DNA of 64,000 nucleotides from Nocardioides cavernae. GTDB lineage: Bacteria > Actinomycetota > Actinomycetes > Propionibacteriales > Nocardioidaceae. A program made the translations under genes and the position numbers. Location of the stretch: positions 806,001 through 870,000 of the forward strand of contig NZ_JACCBW010000001.1 of the NCBI RefSeq assembly GCF_013410035.1, read 5' to 3'. The notes below the pieces were generated by a model. That model did not search any database. It saw only the letters and a program-made list of their open reading frames with translations, and had not been told where the DNA came from. Positions 1 through 7,507 of this stretch are shown here, piece after piece (the stretch's first letter is position 1; the number at the start of each line of letters is the position of its first letter).

Positions 1-1908
1 GGCATCGAGGTGGTCCTCCACGACGCGCAGGACGCGCAGGTGCTGCGCGACGCCGGCTTCACCTGGAAGGTCGTCGTCGACGACCTCGAGGCCCTCACCG
101 CACGCCACCGCGCGCGCGACGCGGCGTACGCGAACCGCGTGGCGACATCGCCGCTGCCGAGCGGCCGCACGTCGTACCGCCTCTACGACGACTACCTGCG
201 CGACATGAACCGGCTCGCCCGGCTCTACCCGACGCTCACCAGGCCGCTGACGCTGGAGAACCGCACCGTCCTCGGCGAGCGCATCCGTGGCCTGGAGATC
301 AGCACGGACGCGACCAACGTCCGCGACGGCAAGCCGGTGTTCCTGCTGATGGGCGCCCACCACGCGCGCGAGTGGCCCAGCGCCGAGCACACGATGGAGT
401 TCGCCTTCGACCTCCTGCAGTCCTACTACGACCGCGACCGTGACGTCCGCGACCGGGCGCGCGACCTACTGTCGACCTCGCGCGTCATCGTCGTGCCGGT
501 CGTCAACGTCGACGGCTTCAGGATCTCGCGCGACGCCGACCCGCTCGGCGACTTCAGCCAGTTCGACTACGAGATGAAGCGCAAGAACTGCTCGATCTCC
601 GCCGCCACGCCGCCGGCGTACCTCGGCGGCACGTGCGACGACAACCCGGCCGGTCGGCTGCGCGGCACCGACCTCAACCGCAACTACCCCGGCTTCTGGG
701 GCGGCGGCGGCGCCAGCCCGACGTGGTCGAGCGACACCTACCGCGGCGACGGCCCGGGCAGCGAGCCCGAGTCCGACGCCGTACGCCAGCTCATCTCCGA
801 GCGCGCGGTGACGGTGATGATCTCCAACCACACCTACTCCAACCTGGTGCTGCGCCCGCCGGCCATCGCGGCCACGGGCAAGGCCCCCGACGAACCGCAG
901 CTCAAGGCGCTCGGGGACGCGATGGCGGCGCAGAACGCCTACACCAGCCAGGCGTCGTACCAGCTCTACGACACCTCGGGCTCGACCGAGGACTGGAGCT
1001 ACTGGATCACCGGCGGCTACGGCTACACGATCGAGATCGGCGACGAGGGGTTCCACCCGGCGTACGAGGAGGCCGTCGTCGGTGAGTACCTCGGCGAGGC
1101 GCCGGCCGACAGCGCCGGGCTCGGCGGCAACCAGGAGGCGTACTGGCTGGCGGCCGAGGCCGCGGCCGACGACTCCCAGCACGCGCTGATCCGGGGTACG
1201 GCACCGGCGGGCCGCGCGATCACCGTGTCGCGTCGCACGGTGTCCCCCACCTCGCCGGTCATCAACGCCGACGGCACGGTGGGCGACCCGATCCTCTACG
1301 AGGACACCCTGGTCAACACCTACGACACCCGTCGCGGCGGGCGGTTCACGCTGGACGTCAACCCGTCGACGCGACCGCTGGTGGCCGGTCGCTACGGCCG
1401 GCTTCCCGAGGCGCCCCCGCAGGCGCCGCTGACCCTCACCAACCCCGACGGGGTGCCCGCGGTCGGGGGCAGCGAGAGCACGACCTTCGAGGTCCAGGGG
1501 CTGCCGCAGGCCGACAACGGCTTTCTGGAGGTGTCGGTGGCCTGGCCGTCGGAGGACCCGGAGGCGTTCGACTGGGACTTCACCCTGCTCGGACCCGACG
1601 GGGCACCGGTGGGCTCGGGCGCGACGCTGGACAACCCGGAGGTCATCCGCGTGCCCGACCCGGCACCCGGGACCTACACCCTCGTCGCCGACAACTTCGC
1701 CGGCGGCGACGCGGCCCACGACTGGACCGGCACGGTGACCTTCGAGGGTCCCGAGCCGCCCGTCGACACCGGGATCGAGGAGGCGTGGCTGGTCTCCTGC
1801 ACGAGCCGCGGCGGCGGCAAGGTCTTCGGCACCCGGGAGGTCGTCGTGGACCGCGGTGAGGTCGTCGGCGTGGGCGACCTGTGCCGCAGGTCGAGCTACA
1901 AGAGGTGA
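1..1908 (+). CDS. M14-family zinc carboxypeptidase, secreted type (5' end outside the window)
   Basis: The reading frame is open from base 1, so the start lies upstream and the signal peptide is not seen. The visible part is 635 residues. A propeptide-like stretch precedes a peptidase M14 domain with the zinc motif HHARE (codons near 360-374), the substrate/zinc region DLNRNYPGFW and the third histidine in SNHTYS. The catalytic glutamate is probably in YTIEIGDEG. M14 enzymes remove C-terminal residues from peptides. After about residue 460 comes a beta-rich C-terminal domain resembling pre-peptidase C-terminal or proprotein-convertase-like modules, which suggests extracellular use. The gene is convergent with hflX, separated by a long palindrome. 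The family call is firm; substrate preference cannot be read. Confidence 0.9.
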   Translation, partial: GIEVVLHDAQDAQVLRDAGFTWKVVVDDLEALTARHRARDAAYANRVATSPLPSGRTSYRLYDDYLRDMNRLARLYPTLTRPLTLENRTVLGERIRGLEISTDATNVRDGKPVFLLMGAHHAREWPSAEHTMEFAFDLLQSYYDRDRDVRDRARDLLSTSRVIVVPVVNVDGFRISRDADPLGDFSQFDYEMKRKNCSISAATPPAYLGGTCDDNPAGRLRGTDLNRNYPGFWGGGGASPTWSSDTYRGDGPGSEPESDAVRQLISERAVTVMISNHTYSNLVLRPPAIAATGKAPDEPQLKALGDAMAAQNAYTSQASYQLYDTSGSTEDWSYWITGGYGYTIEIGDEGFHPAYEEAVVGEYLGEAPADSAGLGGNQEAYWLAAEAAADDSQHALIRGTAPAGRAITVSRRTVSPTSPVINADGTVGDPILYEDTLVNTYDTRRGGRFTLDVNPSTRPLVAGRYGRLPEAPPQAPLTLTNPDGVPAVGGSESTTFEVQGLPQADNGFLEVSVAWPSEDPEAFDWDFTLLGPDGAPVGSGATLDNPEVIRVPDPAPGTYTLVADNFAGGDAAHDWTGTVTFEGPEPPVDTGIEEAWLVSCTSRGGGKVFGTREVVVDRGEVVGVGDLCRRSSYKR

Positions 1909-1924
1909 CCGGGTAGCCGCCGCT

Positions 1925-2013
1925 GCTTCACCATGGGATGTCGCCGGACGTGCACTCCCCTCGGTTCGTTGACCGAGGGAAGTGCCTCGCTTCCCGACAT
2001 CCCATGGTGAAGC
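1925..2013. repeat. 89-bp nested palindrome, possible bidirectional terminator or REP-like element
   Basis: Outer arms GCTTCACCATGGGATGTCG (1925-1943) and its exact complement (1995-2013) are 19 bp and perfect. Inside them, 1952-1965 and 1972-1985 form a second stem of 14 pairs with one mismatch around a six-base loop. The element fills the gap between two convergent genes, so it could end both transcripts. It has no U-run and is much longer than a normal terminator, so a palindromic repeat family is also possible. Confidence 0.8.
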
Positions 2014-2034
2014 GTCAGGGACGCGGCGGCGAGA

Positions 2035-3594
2035 TCAGCGGGCGTACGCCTCCAGCTCGCCTGCGAGGTCGGCGTTGGCGCGCCCGACCACGAGCGTCCC
2101 GTCGCCGGTGTGCTCCAGCGAGCCGATCTCGGCCTCCTGGTGGATCCGGTTGACGAGGTCGCCGCGCTCGTAGGGCAGCAGCACGTCGAACTCGACCTGG
2201 GGCCGCGGCAGCTCGGACTCGATGGTCCGCAGCGCGTCCTCGATGCCGTCGCCGGTCTTCGCGCTCACCACGACGCTGTGCGGCTCGCGCGAGCGGAGCC
2301 GGCCGATCACGAGCGGGTCGGCCGCGTCGGCCTTGTTGATCACGATGATCTCGGGGACCTTGTTGGCGCCGATCTCGGCCAGGACCTCGCGCACCGCGGC
2401 GATCTGACCCTCGGGGTCCGGGTGGGAGCCGTCGACGACGTGCAGCAGCAGGTCGGCGTCGGCGACCTCCTCCAGCGTCGAGCGGAACGCCTCGACGAGG
2501 TCGTGCGGGAGGTGGCGTACGAACCCGACGGTGTCCGACATCGTGTAGACGCGGCCGTCGGCGGTGGTCGTACGCCGCGTGGTCGGGTCGAGGGTCGCGA
2601 AGAGCGCGTCCTCGACGAGGACTCCCGCGTCGGTCAGCCGGTTGAGCAGCGAGGACTTGCCGGCGTTGGTGTAGCCGGCGATCGCGACGCTGGGGACGTG
2701 GTTGCGCCGGCGCGACTGCCGCTTGACCTCGCGGGTCCCGCGCATCTCCTTGAGCTCGCGGCGCAGCTTGGCGATCTTGGTGTTGATCCGACGGCGGTCG
2801 GTCTCGATCTTGGTCTCACCGGGGCCGCGGCCACCGATGCCGTCGCCGCCCGCGGCGCGGCCACCGGCCTGGCGGGAGAGGTTGCCGCCCCAGCCGCGCA
2901 GGCGCTGCTTCATGTACTGCAGCTGCGCGAGCTCGACCTGCGCCTGGCCCTCCTTGCTCTTCGCGTGCTGGGCGAAGATGTCGAGGATCAGCGCGGTGCG
3001 GTCGACGACCTTGACCTTGATGCGGTCCTCGAGGTTGCGCAGCTGGCTGGGCGCGAGCTCGCCGTCGCAGATGACGGTGTCGGCGCCGGTGGCCTGGACG
3101 ATCTCGCGGATCGCGTCGACCTTGCCGCGCCCGATGTAGGTGGCCGGGTCGGGCTTCTGGCGGCGCTGGAAGACGGCCTCGAGGACCTCGGAGCCGGCGG
3201 TCTCGGCGAGGAGGGCGAGCTCGGCCATGGAGTTCTCGGCATCGGTGACCGAGCCGTCGGTCCACACCCCGACGAGCACGACCTTCTCGAGCCGGAGCTG
3301 GCGGTACTCGACCTCGGTGATGTCCTCGAGCTCGGTGCGCAGGGCGGCGACGCGGCGCAGGGCGTGCCGCTCGGCCAGCTCCTGGGCGCCGACCGTGAGC
3401 TCCTCCGGATCGCCCTCCTCGTCCCAGGACGCGTCGTCGGCGTAGCCGGACTCGCCCCACTCGTCGGAGTCGTCGGCGTCGTCGTCGAGCAGCTCGTCGT
3501 CGAGCTGGATGGTGTCGTCGTCCCAGCCGCGGGTGGCGTCGAGGGCGTCGCGCAGCGTGAAGTCGGCCGCGGTGTGGTCAGGTGCGTTCGTCAT
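2035..3594 (-). CDS. hflX: GTPase HflX
   Basis: HflX is a ribosome-associated GTPase that splits stalled or heat-damaged 70S particles. The 519-residue protein has the HflX N-terminal domain (about 100-260), a basic linker of helices, then a G domain with P-loop GYTNAGKSS (307-315), G3 DTVGF and G4 NKAD. The start chosen is the ATG at 3594; a TACCCT box nine bases upstream and the normal family length support it. Residues 25-65 form an Asp/Glu-rich extension, common in actinobacterial HflX. The location near dapF, miaA and miaB matches other Actinobacteria. It is convergent with the carboxypeptidase. Confidence 0.96.
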   Translation of the reverse strand: MTNAPDHTAADFTLRDALDATRGWDDDTIQLDDELLDDDADDSDEWGESGYADDASWDEEGDPEELTVGAQELAERHALRRVAALRTELEDITEVEYRQLRLEKVVLVGVWTDGSVTDAENSMAELALLAETAGSEVLEAVFQRRQKPDPATYIGRGKVDAIREIVQATGADTVICDGELAPSQLRNLEDRIKVKVVDRTALILDIFAQHAKSKEGQAQVELAQLQYMKQRLRGWGGNLSRQAGGRAAGGDGIGGRGPGETKIETDRRRINTKIAKLRRELKEMRGTREVKRQSRRRNHVPSVAIAGYTNAGKSSLLNRLTDAGVLVEDALFATLDPTTRRTTTADGRVYTMSDTVGFVRHLPHDLVEAFRSTLEEVADADLLLHVVDGSHPDPEGQIAAVREVLAEIGANKVPEIIVINKADAADPLVIGRLRSREPHSVVVSAKTGDGIEDALRTIESELPRPQVEFDVLLPYERGDLVNRIHQEAEIGSLEHTGDGTLVVGRANADLAGELEAYAR

Positions 3595-3662
3595 ATACCG
3601 ACAAGGGTAGGTCGGACCGCGCGCCCGTGCGAACGACTTTGCCGTGGGCGAACACCGAGGGG

Positions 3663-4439
3663 TCAGGCGCGGTGCCGCCCGACCGGCGCCGCCGGACCGC
3701 CCACGAGCGACTGCGCCGGCACGAACTCGTCGCAGGCGCCGCGCACGTCGTGGGGCGTGTGCCCCGGGCCGACCAGGACCACCCGGACACCCGCCGCGTG
3801 GAGGCGGTGGACGAGCGGCAGCATCGAGGTGAGGTCGCCGGCGATGACAACCTCGTCGACGGCCGCCTCCCGGGCGATGTCGACGGCGTCGATCGCCATC
3901 GCGACCAGCGCCTGGTCGTCGTCGTCCGCGAACTGGTGGAACGAGTGCAGGCCCGCGCGGCGCAGCCGGCCGACCCACGCGCCCAGGTCGGAACGGGTCC
4001 AGTCGGCGTACGCCCGGCAGACGTTGACGGTCCCGCGCTCGCCGAGCCGGCCGAGCAGCGCGGCGGCGACGTCCTCGGGGACGCGGCGGGCGTCGATCAG
4101 CACCGCCACCCGGGTGGCGTGCTCGGCCTCCTCGGCCGTCGGGCGGTGCGGGAGGGCGGGCGCGCGCGGCGCGGGATCGGTGAGACCGGCGAGCGGCTCG
4201 GTCGCGGACTCGACCGCGACCGCGGGCTCGGGCCCCATCGCGAGCGCGGGCGCGGGCTCCACCTCGGGCGCGGGACGGGGCTCCGATGTCGGGGCGAGGC
4301 GCAGCACGCCGTCACGCCGGCCACGGTTGCCGGCCTGCATCCAGCGCCGGACGAGTGACGCGAGCTCGCCCTCGCTGCCGGAGCGCTGGGTCGCGTCGTC
4401 GTCGACGTCCGCCCCACGCGGCTCCACCAGGTTGGTCAT
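3663..4439 (-). CDS. NYN-domain (PIN-like nuclease fold) protein
   Basis: The protein has 258 residues. The first 110 are low-complexity and rich in Pro, Glu and Ala. The second half looks like a NYN/LabA-type domain: VAVLIDARRVP supplies the first acidic residue, a middle acidic patch DDDDQALVAMAID follows, and VDEVVIAGDLTSMLPLV fits the conserved D-S/T-D-like motif before RVVLVGPG. NYN domains are PIN-like metal-dependent RNases, so RNA processing is a reasonable inference, although the catalytic set is only inferred. The gene lies head to tail with hflX, 68 bases away, and has a perfect 8-bp hairpin in its 5' region. Confidence 0.7.
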   Translation of the reverse strand: MTNLVEPRGADVDDDATQRSGSEGELASLVRRWMQAGNRGRRDGVLRLAPTSEPRPAPEVEPAPALAMGPEPAVAVESATEPLAGLTDPAPRAPALPHRPTAEEAEHATRVAVLIDARRVPEDVAAALLGRLGERGTVNVCRAYADWTRSDLGAWVGRLRRAGLHSFHQFADDDDQALVAMAIDAVDIAREAAVDEVVIAGDLTSMLPLVHRLHAAGVRVVLVGPGHTPHDVRGACDEFVPAQSLVGGPAAPVGRHRA

Positions 4440-4457
4440 CGTCGTCTCCCACTCGTC

Positions 4458-4477
4458 CGCCGACGCTGGTCGGCGGT
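4458..4477 (-). promoter_or_regulatory. 8-bp hairpin just upstream of the NYN gene
   Basis: CCGCCGAC, loop GCTG, GTCGGCGG forms a perfect stem 19-38 bases before the NYN start codon. It could be a structured 5' untranslated region or the end of the upstream minus-strand transcript, whose stop codon is about 95 bases away. No U-run follows. Confidence 0.4.
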
Positions 4478-4571
4478 TCCCCGAGGAGACTGTCCCGCGT
4501 GTCGCCTGGACTTTCCCGGCTTCGGGCGAATCCCCGCGCTCGGTCTGGACCAGTCGTCCCGCGATGTGGGA

Positions 4572-5720
4572 TCAGCGTCGCTTGACGCGGACCGTGCGGG
4601 ACCGGTCGGCGCCGCAGAGCGGCTCGGCCGCCGACCCGACGGTCACGTAGTAGCGCCCGGCCCTGCGGGGAGCGCTCGTGCGGAAGGTGCCGTTGCGGCG
4701 CGTCGTGGTGACCACGAGCCGCAGGTCGGCCTTCGCGCGCTGCTGCCACAGCGTGACCGGCACCTGCGAGGTGCACTGGTTGCTGGTGGAGGTCACGGCC
4801 CCGGTGAGCCGACGCTTCTTCTCCTTCAGCCTCAGCCCCACCGTGCGGGGGTACACGCAGGAGGCCGTGCACCCCGGCGTGGGTGGCTGGGCCGACGGCG
4901 GCGGCTGCTGCGGCTGCGGCGGCTGCGGGGAGACCGGCGGGGCCGGCGCGGTGCCGGGGGTGTCGTCGCAGGCGTTGCCCCGGCCGTCGGCGTCCCAGTC
5001 GAGCTGGTCGGTGTTGGCATAGGACGGGCAGTTGTCGCCCGCGTTGGCCACGCCGTCGTTGTCGAGGTCCGGGTCGCACGCGTCGCCCCACCCGTCGCCG
5101 TCGAGGTCGGCCTGGTCGCGGTTGATCACCGTGGGGCAGTTGTCGAGCTCGTTCGGCAACCCGTCCCGGTCGGGGTCGCAGCCCTCGTAGGTGACGGTGG
5201 CGGAGAGGTGCCGGAGGTAGCCGGTCGACTGCCCGTAGCTCTCGATCCACACGCTGATGTCACGCACGGGACCGAAGCGGAAGATCGAGCTGGGGATGGA
5301 CTGCGGGCTGAACCTGCCGGTCCGGGCGTTGTCGGGCCAGGTGCTCGCACCGGAGAGGTTGTCGAAGGTGATGTCGACCGAGGAGCCGCCCCCAAACAGC
5401 CGACTGGACCCCAACGGCTGGCGCTGGCCGGACGATCCCCACTCCATCCGGACCTCGCCCTCGTCGACGTCCATGGCGACCGTGAGCTCGACACGCGACA
5501 CGCGCACGGGACCGTCCGGCGGGATCCCGGCCCGGATGGTGAACTCACGACCCCCGAAGACGGCCCCGCCGACGGCCCCTCCGAACGTCTGCTGGCACGG
5601 CGGGGCCGTAGGCACCGCGGACGCAGGTGCGGAGGGTCCGGTGAGCACCCCCAGCACCCCGGTGACGAGCAGCACCACGAGTGCGGCAGCGTGCGTACGA
5701 GTCCCCCGTGATTCCCCCAT
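4572..5720 (-). CDS. Secreted protein with thrombospondin type-3 calcium repeats
   Basis: The 382-residue protein begins with a clear Sec signal peptide (MGESRGTRTH then a hydrophobic core ending in ASA). A beta-sandwich-like region of about 150 residues follows. Then come calcium-binding DxDxDG repeats of the TSP3 type: DPDRDGLPNELDNCP, DLDGDGWGDACDP, DLDNDGVANAGDNCP and DWDADGRGNACDD. A Pro/Gln-rich linker leads to a C-terminal Cys-containing beta domain with a basic end. TSP3 repeats wrap calcium and stiffen extracellular proteins. The start is the ATG at 5720, since the frame upstream lacks a signal peptide. The partner or substrate is unknown. Confidence 0.8.
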   Translation of the reverse strand: MGESRGTRTHAAALVVLLVTGVLGVLTGPSAPASAVPTAPPCQQTFGGAVGGAVFGGREFTIRAGIPPDGPVRVSRVELTVAMDVDEGEVRMEWGSSGQRQPLGSSRLFGGGSSVDITFDNLSGASTWPDNARTGRFSPQSIPSSIFRFGPVRDISVWIESYGQSTGYLRHLSATVTYEGCDPDRDGLPNELDNCPTVINRDQADLDGDGWGDACDPDLDNDGVANAGDNCPSYANTDQLDWDADGRGNACDDTPGTAPAPPVSPQPPQPQQPPPSAQPPTPGCTASCVYPRTVGLRLKEKKRRLTGAVTSTSNQCTSQVPVTLWQQRAKADLRLVVTTTRRNGTFRTSAPRRAGRYYVTVGSAAEPLCGADRSRTVRVKRR

Positions 5721-5758
5721 GCGCCCGGTCCTACCCGGGAGCGCGGTTGGCGAAACCG

Positions 5759-6535
5759 CTACTTCGGGGGCATCCGGATGCCGCCGTCGACGCGGATCGT
5801 CTCGCCGTTCATGTAGGAGTTGGTCAGGCACTCCACGACCATGCTCGCCAGCTCGTCGGCACGGCCGAGGCGTTTGGGGAACAGGACGTTCTGGCCGAGG
5901 TTGGCCTTGAACTCGTCGGGGTCGGGGAACGCGTCGTAGATCGGGGTGTCGATGAGGCCGGGTGCGATCGTGTTGAGCCGGATCCCGGCGGCCGACAGGT
6001 CGCGGGCGACCGGGAGGGTCATGCCGACGACCCCGCCCTTGGACGCGGAGTAGGACGCCTGGCCGATCTGGCCGTCGAACGCGGCGACCGAGGCGAGGTT
6101 GACGATCGCGCCGCGCTGGCCGTCGGCGTCGGGCTCGTTGCGGCTCATCACGGTGGCGGCCTGGCGGGTCATGTCGAAGGTGCCGATGAGGTTGATCTCG
6201 ACCACCTTGCGGAACGCGTCGAGGTCGTGCGCCTGCTCCAGCAGCCCGTCGCGACCGATGGTGCGCTGCGCCCAGCCGATGCCGGCCGAGTTCACGCACG
6301 CGCGCAGCGGGGCGATCTCGGCCGCGGCCTCGACGGCCGCGGCGACCTGCTCGGTCCTCGTGACGTCGACGGAGGCGAACACGCCGCCGACCTCCGCGGC
6401 CAGCGCCTCGCCCTTCTCGGCGTTGAGGTCGGCGACGACGACCACGGCGCCCCTCGCGGCGAGGGCTCGGGCGACGGCGGCGCCGATGCCGCTGGCGCCG
6501 CCGGTGACGATGGCGGTGGAGGCAGAGATGTCCAT
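5759..6535 (-). CDS. SDR-family oxidoreductase (3-hydroxyacyl-CoA dehydrogenase-like)
   Basis: This is a classical short-chain dehydrogenase of 258 residues. It has the cofactor motif TGGASGIGAAVA, the NSAG motif, and the catalytic set Ser in NLASVAAF with YSASK (Tyr and Lys four apart). The sequence resembles the type II 3-hydroxyacyl-CoA dehydrogenase subgroup, so a fatty or branched-acid step is possible, but the substrate cannot be read. An upstream ATG at 6574 would add 13 residues; the ATG at 6535 is preferred because it starts at the conserved N-terminus and a TACGAT box lies seven bases before it, consistent with a leaderless message. Confidence 0.88.
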   Translation of the reverse strand: MDISASTAIVTGGASGIGAAVARALAARGAVVVVADLNAEKGEALAAEVGGVFASVDVTRTEQVAAAVEAAAEIAPLRACVNSAGIGWAQRTIGRDGLLEQAHDLDAFRKVVEINLIGTFDMTRQAATVMSRNEPDADGQRGAIVNLASVAAFDGQIGQASYSASKGGVVGMTLPVARDLSAAGIRLNTIAPGLIDTPIYDAFPDPDEFKANLGQNVLFPKRLGRADELASMVVECLTNSYMNGETIRVDGGIRMPPK

Positions 6536-6586
6536 GTGCGGGATCGTAGCCACCGCCGTACCGGCGTCACTCATGTGGTGATGTGG

Positions 6587-6645
6587 CCGCTCCTCGCACG
6601 GTATTCCGCATCATGAGCGGTCACACGGCCGCTCATGAGGGGAAA
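6587..6645. repeat. 59-bp palindromic repeat, copy 1
   Basis: This element aligns without gaps to 51179-51237, with 43 of 59 positions identical. Shared blocks are CCGCTC, CGCACGGTAT, CGC, TGAGCGGTCA and CGCTCA. TCATGAGCGG (6611-6620) pairs perfectly with CCGCTCATGA (6629-6638) around an eight-base loop. The first CCGCTC could pair with the same GAGCGG, giving alternative folds. It lies between two minus-strand genes. Confidence 0.8.
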
Positions 6646-6682
6646 TGGACCGAGGAGATGGACCGGGAAGCGGACCCACCCC

Positions 6683-7468
6683 TCAGAGGTCGGTCAGCCC
6701 CTCGGCGACCAGCTCCGCCGGGCCGGTCATCAGCACCCGGTCGTCGTCGGTCCAGGTGACGTGGAGCGTCCCGCCGGGGACGTCGACGCGGTACGCCGTC
6801 CCGCGGGCCGCGCCGTCGGCCAGCGCCGCCGCGACGGCCACCGCGCACGCGCCGGTGCCGCAGGAGCGGGTCTCCCCCGAGCCCCGCTCGTGGACGCGCA
6901 TCGCGACGTGGTGCTCCCCGCGACGGACCACGAACTCGACGTTGACCCCATCGGGGTAGACCGCCTCGTCGTGGGTCGGCGCGTCGAGCAGCAGCCCCGC
7001 GTCGGCGAGGTCGTCGACGAACGCGACGGCGTGCGGGTTGCCCATCGACACGTGCAGGGCGGACCAGGTGTGGTTCGGGACCGACACGGAGGTCTCGCCG
7101 AGGACTTCGGGCTCCCCCATGTCGGCGGTGTACGCCTCCCCCGCGGCGTCCAGCACCTTGACGCCGGCGCGCGTGCGGATCTCCATCGGGAAGGGCTCGC
7201 CCTGCCGCTCGTGGAGGTAGCGGGCGAAGACGCGGACGCCGTTGCCGCACATCTCGCTGACCGACCCGTCGGCGTTGCGGTAGTCCATGAACCACCCGCC
7301 GTCACGCCGTACGGCCCGCAGCACCCCGTCGCCACCGATGCCGGCGCGCCGGTCGCACAGCGCGCGTACGCGCTCCGCCGACAGGTCGCCGTGGACCGTG
7401 CCGTCGGGGTCGGGCAGGACCACGAAGTCGTTCTCGGTGCCGTGGCCCTTGAGGAAGGGGTAGCTCAC
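6683..7468 (-). CDS. dapF: Diaminopimelate epimerase
   Basis: DapF converts LL- to meso-diaminopimelate, the last step before lysine and the cross-linking residue of peptidoglycan. The 261-residue protein carries the two catalytic cysteines in their conserved contexts: Cys74 in SEMCGNGVR and Cys203 in RSCGTGACAV. Length is normal. The start codon is GTG, with GACAAT six bases upstream, so the message may be leaderless. Its place beside miaA and hflX is the conserved actinobacterial order. Confidence 0.97.
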   Translation of the reverse strand: MSYPFLKGHGTENDFVVLPDPDGTVHGDLSAERVRALCDRRAGIGGDGVLRAVRRDGGWFMDYRNADGSVSEMCGNGVRVFARYLHERQGEPFPMEIRTRAGVKVLDAAGEAYTADMGEPEVLGETSVSVPNHTWSALHVSMGNPHAVAFVDDLADAGLLLDAPTHDEAVYPDGVNVEFVVRRGEHHVAMRVHERGSGETRSCGTGACAVAVAAALADGAARGTAYRVDVPGGTLHVTWTDDDRVLMTGPAELVAEGLTDL

Positions 7469-7507
7469 CCGGTCATTGTCGCAGGGCGAGCCACCCCGTC
7501 CGGGTGG

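Noticed and set aside
2110..4650. Open frame of 846 codons opposite hflX and the NYN gene
   Set aside because: Antisense artefact of codon bias; hflX motifs are unambiguous on the other strand.
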